Assembly: GCF_002269255.1 (NCBI RefSeq)
Contig: NZ_CP022823.1
Span: 1,054,001 to 1,118,000 of the forward strand
Length of the DNA: 64,000 bases
Reading direction: 5' to 3'
Source: Klebsiella quasivariicola
GTDB lineage: Bacteria; Pseudomonadota; Gammaproteobacteria; Enterobacterales; Enterobacteriaceae
Both the position numbers and the translations under genes were made by a program. The notes under the pieces are model-generated. The model ran no database searches and was not told the origin of the DNA. It saw nothing but the letters and a program-made list of their open reading frames with translations. Of this stretch, positions 16,001 through 25,424 are shown piece by piece (the stretch's first letter is position 1; each line of letters starts with the position of its first letter).

Positions 16001-16846
16001 TTATTGTCGGGCGAGGCGGCCGGTGGCAGGGGAAAAGTCGCCGTTGCTGCGCCAGGGGTTAATATCCAGCCCGCCGCGTCGCGTGTAGCGCGCGTAAACG
16101 GAAAGCGATTCCGGCTGGCAGAAACGAAGAATATCGTTAAAGATGCGTTCGACGCACTGCTCATGGAATTCGTTATGGTGGCGGAATGAGACCAGATAGC
16201 GCAGCAGCTGCTCGCGGTCGATTTTTGCCCCTCGATACTGGATCTGCACCGAGCCCCAGTCCGGCTGATGGGTGATAAGACAATTGGATTTCAGCAGGTG
16301 GCTGACCAGCGTCTCTTCCACGATTTTGCCGCTGGCGGCGCCCTGCAGGTAGTCGGCGCTGAACTGATAGTTATCGATCTCGATATCCTGATCGTCGATG
16401 CAGGTGCCGTGCAGATGGGCGATCGGCTGGCCTTCCAGTTCATCCAGTCGATACAGCGACACCTTGACTTCACCCTGCGCGCAGGCGCTCAGATCGCGAG
16501 TCAGCGTCTCTGCAACGTCCTGCCAGCTGGCGAAACGGGTCTGGTTAAAGCTGTTGAGATAGAGCTTAAAGCTTTTCGACTCCACCAGATTAACGCTGGT
16601 ATCAGGCAGCTCGACGTGGCCGACGGCCACCTGCGGCAGACCTTTGGCGTTGAGCCAGGAGAGTTCGTACAGCGTCCAGATATCGGCGCCGTGAAAGGGC
16701 AGGTTATCGGCATGCAGGCCCAGCGGGTCGCGATTGAGGCTACGCGGGACGCCCTGCAACAGCGAGGCGTCATAGGTATCGCGGTAATCGGTTGATTTAC
16801 CGAGCGTCAGGCCGGCGAGCGCCTGATGATTATCGTAAGAAGACAT
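16001..16846 (-). CDS. queF: NADPH-dependent 7-cyano-7-deazaguanine reductase
   Basis: A 281-residue fused (YqcD-type) QueF, which reduces preQ0 to preQ1 in queuosine biosynthesis. The substrate and cofactor motif ESKSFKLYLNSFNQ lies at about residue 90, the catalytic cysteine in LKSNCLITHQPDWGS at about 189, and the glutamate in HHNEFHEQCVE at about 230. Length and sequence fit E. coli QueF (282). It is divergent from syd. queD and queE for earlier steps are also in this window, at 50 kb and 38 kb. Confidence 0.96.
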   Translation of the reverse strand: MSSYDNHQALAGLTLGKSTDYRDTYDASLLQGVPRSLNRDPLGLHADNLPFHGADIWTLYELSWLNAKGLPQVAVGHVELPDTSVNLVESKSFKLYLNSFNQTRFASWQDVAETLTRDLSACAQGEVKVSLYRLDELEGQPIAHLHGTCIDDQDIEIDNYQFSADYLQGAASGKIVEETLVSHLLKSNCLITHQPDWGSVQIQYRGAKIDREQLLRYLVSFRHHNEFHEQCVERIFNDILRFCQPESLSVYARYTRRGGLDINPWRSNGDFSPATGRLARQ

Positions 16847-16914
16847 GTTTCACCATAGTAAAGCGGGTACACTATCTTCCCAGTGTATCCTGTCTAACGT
16901 GAAGAGAGAAACCG

Positions 16915-17460
16915 GTGGACCATCAGACCGCAGAAGCGCTACGCGCTTTTACCCAACGTTATTGCGCCGCCTGGCAACAGCAGCGTAACAGTCTGCCGCG
17001 CAGCGAAGAGCTTTACGGCATCCCGTCGCCTTGCGTCGTCGATACCGAGGCTGAGGCTGTTTTCTGGCAGCCGCAGCCGTTTACGCTGGCGCAAAATATC
17101 AGCGCAGTTGAACGCGCCCTGGATATTGTGGTACAACAGCCGCTTCATTCTTATTATACCACTCAGTTTGCCGGCGATATGACCGGCCGGTTTGCCGGCG
17201 AAACGCTGACGCTGTTGCAGACCTGGAGTGAAGAGGATTTCCAGCGGGTGCAGGAAAACTTAATCGGGCACCTGGTGGTACAGAAGCGGCTGAAGCTGGC
17301 GCCGACGCTGTTTATCGCGACCCTCGAGAGTGAACTGGATGTGATTTCCGTCTGTAATCTCAGCGGCGAGGTGATCAAAGAGACCCTCGGCACCGCCAAA
17401 CGCATTACCCTTTCTCCCTCGCTTGCGAGTTTCCTCAACCAGCTTGAGCCGGTTCTGTAA
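16915..17460 (+). CDS. syd: SecY-interacting protein Syd
   Basis: A 181-residue soluble protein matching E. coli Syd in length and sequence (SEELYGIPSPC, TTQFAGDM, WSEEDFQRVQENLIGHLV, TLFIATLESELDVISVCNLSGEV). Syd binds cytosolic loops of SecY and is thought to check the assembly of the translocon. The start is GTG at 16915 with GAAGAGAG upstream. The next gene on the strand is the csrB RNA, as in E. coli. Confidence 0.95.
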   Translation: MDHQTAEALRAFTQRYCAAWQQQRNSLPRSEELYGIPSPCVVDTEAEAVFWQPQPFTLAQNISAVERALDIVVQQPLHSYYTTQFAGDMTGRFAGETLTLLQTWSEEDFQRVQENLIGHLVVQKRLKLAPTLFIATLESELDVISVCNLSGEVIKETLGTAKRITLSPSLASFLNQLEPVL

Positions 17461-17669
17461 GCCAGTCTGCTTAGTCATTTGTGAGAGATCTCTTACAAAA
17501 CCTGTAAGAGATCGTCATCATTTAAGGCAAATTTAATCCACCCTTTTTTTAGTAAGTTATTGGTATTGAATTAGATCTTAATTTTTTCGTCCTTTTGAGT
17601 GGGGACTAATCTTAAGAGATTGTCTCAAGAAGGGTTGTAAGACGAGGCAGAATCAGTGATCCTATGTCT
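17461..17669 (+). promoter_or_regulatory. csrB promoter and upstream control region
   Basis: About 210 bases between syd and the CsrB start contain a perfect UvrY operator (17480-17497), a second partial repeat CTGTAAGAGATC just after it and AT-rich sequence, as expected for an activator-dependent promoter. I do not see strong -35/-10 hexamers. Confidence 0.6.
17480..17497. promoter_or_regulatory. UvrY (SirA) binding site
   Basis: TGTGAGAGATCTCTTACA is an 18-base near-palindrome fitting the UvrY/SirA consensus TGTNAG-N6-CTNACA at every fixed position. It lies 190 bp upstream of csrB, the known position in E. coli and Salmonella. BarA, the sensor kinase for UvrY, is encoded at 26-28.7 kb. Confidence 0.85.
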
Positions 17670-18034
17670 GTCGACAGGGAGTCGCGAAATGAAGCGAACA
17701 TCAGGATGATGGCGCTTCTGCAGGACCCGCCAGGATGGCGTTGCAAGGACAGGCTTCAGGATGAAGCAAGGATAACGCAGGATCGCGTAATGGACACCTC
17801 CAGGATGGAGAAAGAGAGCCGCTCAGGATGAACGGTGGATCAGGAAGATCGGGACAAACTTAAGGATAAGTCATTTCGCATCGGGGTGGTGTGAAAGCAG
17901 GATGCACTTGTTTAAGGATGAACGTGGTCAGGAGACCTTAGGAAAAGTTTTCAAGGACGAGCAGGGAGCACCAATGTAGCGGGACTGCTGCAAAACGAAC
18001 CGGGAGCACTGTTTATACAGTGCTCCCTTTTTTT
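17670..18034 (+). ncRNA. csrB: CsrB regulatory RNA
   Basis: A roughly 365-nt RNA gene between syd and yqcC, the E. coli location. It begins GTCGACAGGGAGTC and ends in a strong terminator, both as in E. coli CsrB. By eye it contains about 16 AGGA motifs, mostly as CAGGATG or CAAGGA in or next to hairpin loops, each a potential CsrA-binding site. CsrB titrates the translational regulator CsrA; transcription is driven by BarA-UvrY. The boundaries are set by similarity and by the terminator. Confidence 0.95.
18002..18034 (+). terminator. csrB intrinsic terminator
   Basis: GGGAGCACTGT (18002-18012) and ACAGTGCTCCC (18017-18027) form a perfect 11-bp stem with loop TTAT, followed by seven Ts. This is the 3' end of CsrB. 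Confidence 0.93.
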
Positions 18035-18092
18035 ATTTCTCCTGCGGATTTGCTATCCTGCGCGCGGTTTTTAACTCATCGAGGTTTTCCCC

Positions 18093-18422
18093 ATGACTCT
18101 TCACGATAGCGTGCGCGATCGTCTGCGCGCCATTGAAGCCCTGCTGCGCGAAACAGAGCACTGGCAGGAGACGGCGCCGGACAACAGCGCCTTCGCCAGC
18201 GATAAGCCGTTTTGCCTGGATACCCTGGAGCCGCTGGAGTGGCTGCAGTGGGTCCTGATCCCGCGTATGCACCAGCTGCTGGAGAGCGGTCAGCCATTGC
18301 CGCAAAATTTTGCCGTTGCGCCTTATTACGAGATGGCGCTGGATCAGGCGCACCCGGTTCGCGAATCCATGCTGGCAGAACTTCTGCTGTTAGATGCGCT
18401 GTTTGCCGGTGAGCAGGCCTGA
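18093..18422 (+). CDS. yqcC: YqcC family protein (DUF446)
   Basis: A 109-residue small acidic protein matching E. coli YqcC (LRAIEALLRETEHWQ, PLEWLQWVLIPRM, LLLLDALFAGEQ). It is predicted to be all-helical and cytosolic. The gene overlaps truC by one base (TGATG), so the two are probably co-translated. No biochemical function is established; its constant association with truC hints at a role near RNA modification, which is only inference. Confidence 0.92.
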   Translation: MTLHDSVRDRLRAIEALLRETEHWQETAPDNSAFASDKPFCLDTLEPLEWLQWVLIPRMHQLLESGQPLPQNFAVAPYYEMALDQAHPVRESMLAELLLLDALFAGEQA

Positions 18423-19216
18423 TGCTGGAGATTATCTACCAGGACGACTGGCTGGTGGCGGTCAACAAACCGTCGGGCTGGCTGGTCCATCGCAGCTGGC
18501 TCGATCGCGACGAGAAAGTGGTGGTGATGCAGACTGTGCGCGACCAGATTGGCCAGCACGTTTTTACCGCTCACCGCCTCGACCGGCCCACCTCCGGCGT
18601 GCTGCTGATGGGGCTGTCGAGCGAGGCGGGCCGCCTGCTGGCGCAGCAGTTTGAACAGCACCAGATCCAGAAGCGCTACCATGCGATCGTCCGCGGCTGG
18701 TTGATGGAAGAAGCGCTGCTGGATTACCCGCTGGTGGAAGAGCTGGATAAAATCGCCGATAAATTTGCTCGTGAGAACAAAGATCCGCAGCCGGCGGTGA
18801 CCCACTACCGTGGCCTGGCGACGGTGGAGATGCCGGTGGCGACCGGGCGTTATCCCACCACGCGCTACGGGCTGGTGGAACTGGAGCCGAAAACCGGCCG
18901 CAAGCACCAGCTGCGCCGCCATCTGGCCCACCTGCGGCACCCGATCCTCGGCGACAGCAAGCACGGCGATCTGCGGCAAAACCGCAGCGCCGCGGAACAT
19001 TTCGGCTGTCACCGCCTGATGCTGCACGCCAGCGAACTGTCGTTAACCCACCCTTTTACCGGCGAGCCGCTGACGTTGCGCGCCGGTTTTGACGATGTCT
19101 GGATGCGCGCGCTGTCGCAGTTTGGCTGGCGCGGGCTTCTCCCGCTAAATGAAAGGGTTGAGTTTGCCGACGACTGCGGTCAGGATGAAGAGAATAAGGT
19201 CAATCCAGGGAGATAA
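18422..19216 (+). CDS. truC: tRNA pseudouridine(65) synthase
   Basis: A 264-residue RluA-family pseudouridine synthase. The catalytic motif HRLDRPTSG places the active-site Asp at residue 54, as in E. coli TruC, and the family lysine/arginine segment KTGRKHQLRRHLAHLRHPILGD follows. It converts U65 in certain tRNAs to pseudouridine. It overlaps yqcC by one base and yqcA starts directly after it. Confidence 0.95.
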   Translation: MLEIIYQDDWLVAVNKPSGWLVHRSWLDRDEKVVVMQTVRDQIGQHVFTAHRLDRPTSGVLLMGLSSEAGRLLAQQFEQHQIQKRYHAIVRGWLMEEALLDYPLVEELDKIADKFARENKDPQPAVTHYRGLATVEMPVATGRYPTTRYGLVELEPKTGRKHQLRRHLAHLRHPILGDSKHGDLRQNRSAAEHFGCHRLMLHASELSLTHPFTGEPLTLRAGFDDVWMRALSQFGWRGLLPLNERVEFADDCGQDEENKVNPGR

Positions 19217-19220
19217 TAGC

Positions 19221-19664
19221 ATGGCGGAAGTCGGAATTTTTGTCGGCACCATGTATGGCAACTCGCTGCTGGTCGCGGAAGAAGCAGAAACCATTCTGAG
19301 CGGGCTGGGGCATAAAGCGACAGTATTTGAAGACCCGGAAGTGAAAGACTGGGAATCTTATACGGGGAAATATGTGCTGGTGGTCACCTCCACGACCGGG
19401 CAGGGCGACCTGCCGGACAGCATCGTTCCCCTGTATGAGGGGATCAAAGATATGTATCAACCCCATCTGCGCTACGGCATTATCGCGCTGGGCGACAGCA
19501 CCTATGCTAACTTTTGCGGCGGTGGCCTGAAGTTCGATCAACTGCTGCAGGAGCAGGGCGCGAAACGCATCGGCGAGATGCTGCAGATTGACGCCAGCGA
19601 AGATCCGGAGCCGGAAGGCGTTTCCAATCCATGGGTTGAGCAGTGGGCCACCCTGCTTGAATAA
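19221..19664 (+). CDS. yqcA: Flavodoxin YqcA
   Basis: A 147-residue short-chain flavodoxin. The FMN phosphate loop GTMYGNS is at residues 8-14, followed by VVTSTTGQGDLPDS and GDSTYANFCGG, which hold the isoalloxazine. ATG 19221 is chosen because it gives the family's normal N-terminus; an in-frame ATG 72 bases upstream would overlap truC. It follows truC at four bases spacing in the yqcC-truC-yqcA operon. Its redox partner is not known. Confidence 0.94.
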   Translation: MAEVGIFVGTMYGNSLLVAEEAETILSGLGHKATVFEDPEVKDWESYTGKYVLVVTSTTGQGDLPDSIVPLYEGIKDMYQPHLRYGIIALGDSTYANFCGGGLKFDQLLQEQGAKRIGEMLQIDASEDPEPEGVSNPWVEQWATLLE

Positions 19665-20135
19665 AAGCGCTGCCCTCTCCCTACGCAGAGGGCGCCCTTT
19701 CCACACGTCGCGGCCAGATACGCAGACGCAGAAATTGTAGCGCTTTCCGCGCACCACGCCTTTAGGCAAACGCCACAATATCCCTAGCAATATCATGGGC
19801 TAAGCCAGCCAGTTTCACCGGGTCAAGAGAGGCATTTCACACTCCGGCCCTTTTTACCGCGCTTTTGGCCGCAGGCGGCGCTGGTTTTTCATTTCCGTGA
19901 ACTTCCCCCCATTCTTTCAGGCATACGCCATAAACCGCCTGCTATGGCGGCAAAAAAGCTGTGTAGATGCACGGTGAGCCGCGAAGTGCCTCTTCATATA
20001 CTGCTCCAGCCAGTGATAAATGCAGTGCCAGATATAACGACAACTATCAAAACACGACCACGTCATTCTGATTACCCTACAGGTTGTGCTGTTCAGAATG
20101 AACGTAGCTAAACGCTATGATTCAGGAGTACAACA
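19665..20135. other. Intergenic region yqcA-gudP (471 bp)
   Basis: No gene is apparent. A small hairpin GCCCTCT/AGAGGGC (19672-19693) follows yqcA and may end its transcript, although the tail is GCCCTTTCC. The rest should hold the gudP promoter; I do not see a clear operator or a strong sigma-70 promoter. Confidence 0.55.
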
Positions 20136-21488
20136 ATGAGTTCATTAAGTCAGGCGGCGACGGCGGCTGAAAAGCGCACCAACGCCCGCTACTGGATAGT
20201 GGTGATGCTGTTTATCGTCACCTCTTTTAACTATGGCGACCGGGCGACGCTGTCGATCGCCGGTTCGGAAATGGCCAAAGATATTGGCCTCGATCCTGTT
20301 GGCATGGGTTATGTGTTCTCTGCCTTCTCATGGGCTTATGTCATCGGCCAGATCCCGGGCGGGTGGTTGCTTGACCGCTTCGGCTCCAAGCGCGTCTATT
20401 TCTGGTCGATCTTCATCTGGTCGGTGTTTACTCTGCTGCAGGGCTTCGTCGACATCTTTAGCGGCTTTGGCATTATCGTTGCGCTGTTTACCCTGCGCTT
20501 CCTCGTCGGCCTTGCCGAATCGCCGTCATTCCCCGGCAACAGTCGGATCGTCGCCGCCTGGTTCCCGGCACAGGAGAGGGGAACGGCGGTATCGATTTTT
20601 AACTCCGCTCAGTACTTTGCCACCGTTATCTTCGCCCCGATCATGGGCTGGCTGACGCATGAGGTGGGCTGGTCACACGTCTTCTTCTTTATGGGCGGGC
20701 TGGGGATTGTGATTAGCCTGGTGTGGTTGAAGGTGATCCACGATCCGAACAACCATCCGGGCGTGAACAAGAAGGAGCTGGAATATATTGCCCAGGGCGG
20801 GGCGCTGATCAACATGGATCAAAAAGGTAGCGCGCAGAAAGTACCGTTCAGCGTCAAAATGGGTCAGATCAAGCAACTGATCGGATCGCGGATGATGGTT
20901 GGGATCTATATCGGTCAGTACTGTATCAACGCCTTAACCTACTTCTTTATCACCTGGTTCCCGGTTTACCTGGTGCAGGCGCGCGGCATGTCGATCCTCA
21001 AAGCGGGCTTTGTCGCATCCATTCCGGCAGTGTGCGGTTTTGTCGGCGGGGTGTTGGGGGGGGTCATTTCCGACTGGTTAATGCGCCGTACCGGCTCGCT
21101 GAATATTGCGCGCAAAACGCCGATCGTGCTGGGCATGCTGTTGTCCATGACCATGCTGATGTGTAATTACGTGAATGTGGAATGGATGATCATCGGCTTT
21201 ATGGCGATGGCCTTCTTTGGTAAAGGCATCGGCGCGCTCGGCTGGGCGGTGATGGCGGATACCGCGCCGAAAGAGATTAGCGGCCTGTCCGGCGGTCTGT
21301 TCAACATGTTTGGCAATATCTCCGGTATCGTCACCCCGATCGCCATCGGCTATATCGTTGGCACCACCGGCTCGTTCAACGGCGCGCTGATTTACGTCGG
21401 CATTCATGCCCTGGTGGCAGTACTGAGCTACCTGGTGCTGGTGGGCGATATCAAGCGTATCGAACTGAAACCTGTAGCGGAACGTTAA
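20136..21488 (+). CDS. gudP: D-glucarate/galactarate:H+ symporter, MFS
   Basis: A 450-residue 12-TM transporter of the anion:cation symporter branch of the MFS. The N-terminal FNYGDRATLSIAGSEMAKD, the loop GGWLLDRFGSKRVYFWS and SPSFPGNSRIVAAWFP are typical of GudP/GarP. It heads the gud operon: gudX follows two bases after the stop. An AGGAGT ribosome-binding site precedes ATG 20136. Confidence 0.94.
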   Translation: MSSLSQAATAAEKRTNARYWIVVMLFIVTSFNYGDRATLSIAGSEMAKDIGLDPVGMGYVFSAFSWAYVIGQIPGGWLLDRFGSKRVYFWSIFIWSVFTLLQGFVDIFSGFGIIVALFTLRFLVGLAESPSFPGNSRIVAAWFPAQERGTAVSIFNSAQYFATVIFAPIMGWLTHEVGWSHVFFFMGGLGIVISLVWLKVIHDPNNHPGVNKKELEYIAQGGALINMDQKGSAQKVPFSVKMGQIKQLIGSRMMVGIYIGQYCINALTYFFITWFPVYLVQARGMSILKAGFVASIPAVCGFVGGVLGGVISDWLMRRTGSLNIARKTPIVLGMLLSMTMLMCNYVNVEWMIIGFMAMAFFGKGIGALGWAVMADTAPKEISGLSGGLFNMFGNISGIVTPIAIGYIVGTTGSFNGALIYVGIHALVAVLSYLVLVGDIKRIELKPVAER

Positions 21489-21490
21489 TC

Positions 21491-22831
21491 ATGACTACCC
21501 AATCCAGCCCGATTATTACTGAGATGAAGGTCATTCCGGTGGCCGGCCAGGACAGTATGCTGCTGAACATCGGTGGGGCCCATAACGCCTGGTTTACCCG
21601 CAATATCGTGGTATTGACCGATAACGCCGGTCACACCGGCGTTGGCGAAGCCCCCGGCGGAGAGGTTATTTACCAGACGCTGCTGGCGGCGATCCCGCAG
21701 GTGGTGGGGCAGGAAGTTGCCCGACTCAATCGCGTGGTGCAGCAGGTGCACAAAGGCAATCAGGCGGCGGATTTCGACACCTTTGGCAAAGGGGCGTGGA
21801 CCTTCGAACTGAAGGTTAACGCCGTGGCGGCGCTGGAAGCGGCGCTGCTCGACCTGCTCGGCCAGGTGCTGAAGGTGCCGGTCTGCGAGCTGCTGGGGCC
21901 GGGTAAGCAGCGTGATGCCGTCACCGTGCTGGGCTATCTGTTCTATATTGGCGATCGACAGAAAACCGACCTTGGCTATCTGGACCACACGCCGGGCGAT
22001 CATGAATGGTACCGCCTGCGCCATCAGCAGGCGCTGAGCAGCGAGGCGGTGGTGCGTCTGGCGGAAGCCGCGCAGGATCGCTATGGCTTCAAAGATTTTA
22101 AGCTCAAGGGCGGCGTGCTGCCCGGCGAGCAGGAGATCGATACCGCCCGGGCGCTGAAAAAGCGCTTTCCGGACGCGCGTATCACCGTCGACCCTAACGG
22201 CGCCTGGTTGCTGGATGAGGCCATCGCGCTGTGCAAAGGGTTGCAGGATGTTTTGACTTACGCCGAAGATCCGTGCGGCGCCGAGCAGGGATTTTCCGGT
22301 CGGGAAGTGATGGCCGAGTTCCGCCGCGCCACCGGGCTGCCGGTCGCCACCAATATGATCGCCACCAACTGGCGCGAAATGGGCCATGCGGTGATGCTCA
22401 ACGCCGTCGATATCCCGCTGGCGGACCCGCACTTCTGGACGCTCTCCGGGGCGGTACGGGTCGCGCAGCTGTGCGATGACTGGGGGCTGACCTGGGGCTG
22501 CCATTCCAACAACCACTTTGATATTTCCCTGGCGATGTTTACCCATGTCGGCGCTGCCGCGCCGGGTAACCCCACCGCCATTGATACCCACTGGATCTGG
22601 CAGGAGGGCGACGCGCGCCTGACCAAAAATCCGCTGCAGATTGTGAACGGTAATATCGCCGTACCCGACGCGCCGGGACTCGGCGTGGAACTTGACTGGG
22701 AGCAGGTGCGTAAAGCCCATGAGGCCTATAAAGCGCTGCCGGGCGGCGCGCGCAACGACGCGGGCCCGATGCAGTACCTGATCCCCGGCTGGACTTTCGA
22801 CCGCAAACGTCCCGTTTTCGGCCGTCACTAA
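21491..22831 (+). CDS. gudX: Glucarate dehydratase-related protein
   Basis: A 446-residue enolase-superfamily protein, paralogous to the next gene and about the same length. The superfamily residues are kept: FKLKGG with the catalytic Lys, VDPNGAW and AEDPCGAEQG for metal ligands, and the general base in WGCHSNNHFD. E. coli GudX is reported as a weak or uncertain dehydratase. One local difference from GudD is IATNW in place of IATDW. It starts two bases after gudP, and gudD follows after 18 bases. Confidence 0.92.
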   Translation: MTTQSSPIITEMKVIPVAGQDSMLLNIGGAHNAWFTRNIVVLTDNAGHTGVGEAPGGEVIYQTLLAAIPQVVGQEVARLNRVVQQVHKGNQAADFDTFGKGAWTFELKVNAVAALEAALLDLLGQVLKVPVCELLGPGKQRDAVTVLGYLFYIGDRQKTDLGYLDHTPGDHEWYRLRHQQALSSEAVVRLAEAAQDRYGFKDFKLKGGVLPGEQEIDTARALKKRFPDARITVDPNGAWLLDEAIALCKGLQDVLTYAEDPCGAEQGFSGREVMAEFRRATGLPVATNMIATNWREMGHAVMLNAVDIPLADPHFWTLSGAVRVAQLCDDWGLTWGCHSNNHFDISLAMFTHVGAAAPGNPTAIDTHWIWQEGDARLTKNPLQIVNGNIAVPDAPGLGVELDWEQVRKAHEAYKALPGGARNDAGPMQYLIPGWTFDRKRPVFGRH

Positions 22832-22849
22832 TTAAAAAAGGATGATGCT

Positions 22850-24190
22850 ATGACGACTTTTACTTCAACGCCTGTTGTCACCGCTATGCAGGTGATCCCG
22901 GTTGCCGGCCATGACAGCATGCTGATGAACCTGAGCGGGGCGCACGCGCCGTACTTCACCCGCAATATCGTAATTATCAAAGATAACGCCGGCCATACCG
23001 GCGTCGGTGAAATTCCGGGAGGCGAAAAAATTCGCCAGACGCTGGAAGACGCGATTCCGCTGGTGGTGGGTAAAACGCTGGGTGAGTATAAAAACGTGCT
23101 CGGCGCGGTACGCAACCAGTTTGCCGACCGCGACGCCGGCGGCCGCGGCCTGCAGACCTTTGACCTGCGTACCACCATTCACGTGGTAACCGGGATTGAA
23201 GCCGCGCTGCTGGACCTGCTGGGCCAGCACCTTGGCGTCAATGTCGCCTCGCTGCTCGGTGATGGCCAGCAGCGCAGCGAAGTCGAAATGCTGGGCTATC
23301 TGTTCTTTATCGGTAATCGCCACGCGACGCCACTGGCCTACCAGAGCCAGCCGGACGAGCAGTGTGAGTGGTATCGCCTGCGCCATGAAGAGGCGATGAC
23401 GCCGGATGCGGTGGTCCGCCTCGCGGAAGCGGCGTATGAAAAATACGGCTTCAATGACTTTAAGCTGAAGGGCGGCGTGCTGGCGGGTTTTGAAGAAGCA
23501 GAGGCGATCAGCGCCCTGGCGAAGCGCTTCCCGAATGCCCGCGTGACCCTCGACCCGAACGGCGCCTGGTTGCTGGAGGAAGCCATTCAGATTGGTAAAC
23601 AGCTCAAAGGCGTGCTGGCCTATGCGGAGGATCCGTGCGGCGCTGAACAGGGGTTCTCCGGGCGTGAAGTGATGGCTGAGTTCCGTCGCGCGACAGGCCT
23701 GCCGACCGCGACCAATATGATCGCCACCGACTGGCGGCAGATGGGTCATACCTTATCCCTGCAGTCGGTGGATATCCCGCTGGCGGACCCGCATTTCTGG
23801 ACCATGCAGGGGTCGGTGCGTGTGGCGCAGATGTGCCATGAGTTCGGCCTGACCTGGGGCTCACACTCCAATAACCACTTCGACGTGTCGCTGGCAATGT
23901 TCACCCACGTCGCGGCAGCGGCGCCGGGCAAGATCACCGCTATCGATACCCACTGGATCTGGCAGGAGGGTAACCAGCGTCTGACCAAACAGCCTTTTGA
24001 AATCAAAGGCGGTATGGTGCAGGTTCCGAGCACGCCGGGCCTGGGGGTTGAGCTGGATATGGACCGCGTAATGCAGGCAAATGAGCTATATAAGAAACAT
24101 GGTCTTGGCGCCCGCGACGATGCGATGGCGATGCAGTACCTGATCCCGGGCTGGACCTTTGACAACAAGCGTCCCTGCATGGTGCGCTAA
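22850..24190 (+). CDS. gudD: D-glucarate dehydratase
   Basis: A 446-residue Mg2+-dependent enzyme of the mandelate-racemase subgroup of the enolase superfamily, converting D-glucarate to 5-keto-4-deoxyglucarate. It has FKLKGG (catalytic Lys), LDPNGAW, AEDPCGAEQG, TNMIATDW and WGSHSNNHFD (His base), all as in E. coli GudD. An AAAAAGGATG ribosome-binding site precedes ATG 22850. The product goes on to pyruvate and tartronate semialdehyde by enzymes not encoded here, and the glycerate kinase downstream takes the last step. Confidence 0.95.
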   Translation: MTTFTSTPVVTAMQVIPVAGHDSMLMNLSGAHAPYFTRNIVIIKDNAGHTGVGEIPGGEKIRQTLEDAIPLVVGKTLGEYKNVLGAVRNQFADRDAGGRGLQTFDLRTTIHVVTGIEAALLDLLGQHLGVNVASLLGDGQQRSEVEMLGYLFFIGNRHATPLAYQSQPDEQCEWYRLRHEEAMTPDAVVRLAEAAYEKYGFNDFKLKGGVLAGFEEAEAISALAKRFPNARVTLDPNGAWLLEEAIQIGKQLKGVLAYAEDPCGAEQGFSGREVMAEFRRATGLPTATNMIATDWRQMGHTLSLQSVDIPLADPHFWTMQGSVRVAQMCHEFGLTWGSHSNNHFDVSLAMFTHVAAAAPGKITAIDTHWIWQEGNQRLTKQPFEIKGGMVQVPSTPGLGVELDMDRVMQANELYKKHGLGARDDAMAMQYLIPGWTFDNKRPCMVR

Positions 24191-24262
24191 ATGGCCGCCG
24201 GCCTCTGCGGGGGCCGGCATTGCGCGACAGCACCAGGGGTTAGCTCAGAGTAAGGACTGCAC

Positions 24263-25402
24263 ATGAAGATAGTGATCGCACCGGATTCCTGGAAGGAGAG
24301 CCTGAGCGCGCTGGAAGTGGCCAGTGCCATAGAACAAGGCTTTCGCGAGATTTATCCTGACGCGGAATACGTCAAGCTGCCGGTTGCCGACGGTGGTGAA
24401 GGAACGGTGGAAGCCATGGTGGCGGCGACCGGCGGGCATCAGGTTCCGCTGACGGTTACCGGGCCGCTGGGTAAGCCGGTTGAGGCATTTTATGGGCTGT
24501 CCGGCGATCGCCAGTGCGCCTTTATCGAAATGGCGGCAGCCAGCGGGCTGGAGAGCGTTCCCCCGGCGCAGCGCAACCCGTTGCTGACTACTTCCTGGGG
24601 CACCGGGGAGCTGATCCGCCATGCGCTGGACGCCGGGGTAAGACAGATCATTATTGGCATCGGCGGCAGCGCCACGAATGACGGCGGCGCTGGCATGGTG
24701 CAGGCGCTGGGAGCGAAACTGTTGACCGCTGACGGGCAGCAAATCGCCTCCGGAGGCGGCGCGCTGGAGACGCTGGCGCGTATCGACCTTAGCGAACTCG
24801 ATCCGCGGCTGACAGATTGCCAGATTGACGTCGCCTGCGATGTCACCAACCCGTTGACCGGCCCGCAGGGGGCCAGCGCGGTGTTCGGCCCGCAAAAAGG
24901 GGCGACGACGCAGATGATCGACCGCCTCGACAGCGGTCTACAGCATTATGCCCGGATCATCGCCCGTGATTTGGATATCGACGTGCTGGGCCTTGAGGGC
25001 GGCGGCGCGGCGGGGGGCATGGGGGCTGCGCTGTACGCCTTTTGCGGTGCTCAGCTGCGCCCGGGTATTGAGATCGTCGCCGATGCGTTGCAGCTGGCCG
25101 CGCGGGTAGCGGATGCTGATTTAGTGATCACCGGCGAAGGGCGTATCGATAGCCAGACGATCCACGGCAAGGTGCCGGTGGGGGTGGCGAAGGTGGCGAA
25201 GCGTTTTAATGTTCCGGTGATCGGGATTGCCGGCAGCCTTACCGCCGATGTTGGCGTCGTGCATCAGCACGGGCTGGATGCGGTATTTAGCGTGTTGTAT
25301 ACCCTTTGTACCCTCGATGAAGCGCTGGCCAATGCCGCCGCCAACCTGCGGATGACGGCACGTAACGTCGCCGCGGTTTTGCAGATAGGCGGTAAGCGGT
25401 AA
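24263..25402 (+). CDS. garK: Glycerate 2-kinase (GarK/GlxK type)
   Basis: A 379-residue glycerate kinase of family 1. Landmarks are the opening MKIVIAPDSWKESLSA, VADGGEGTVEAMVAATGG, GIGGSATNDGGAGM, DVACDVTNPLTGPQGAS and VITGEGRIDSQTIHGK. It phosphorylates D-glycerate to 2-phosphoglycerate, the final step of glucarate/galactarate breakdown. In E. coli garK lies in garPLRK; here a copy follows gudD, which completes transport, dehydration and kinase in one locus. GarK versus GlxK is judged from context. Confidence 0.9.
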   Translation: MKIVIAPDSWKESLSALEVASAIEQGFREIYPDAEYVKLPVADGGEGTVEAMVAATGGHQVPLTVTGPLGKPVEAFYGLSGDRQCAFIEMAAASGLESVPPAQRNPLLTTSWGTGELIRHALDAGVRQIIIGIGGSATNDGGAGMVQALGAKLLTADGQQIASGGGALETLARIDLSELDPRLTDCQIDVACDVTNPLTGPQGASAVFGPQKGATTQMIDRLDSGLQHYARIIARDLDIDVLGLEGGGAAGGMGAALYAFCGAQLRPGIEIVADALQLAARVADADLVITGEGRIDSQTIHGKVPVGVAKVAKRFNVPVIGIAGSLTADVGVVHQHGLDAVFSVLYTLCTLDEALANAAANLRMTARNVAAVLQIGGKR

Positions 25403-25424
25403 CCCGGCTGGCGCAGTGGTATTT

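Noticed and set aside
18007..18022. CACTGTTTATACAGTG considered as a LexA box
   Set aside because: The CTG and CAG are six, not ten, bases apart, and the sequence is fully explained as the csrB terminator stem-loop.
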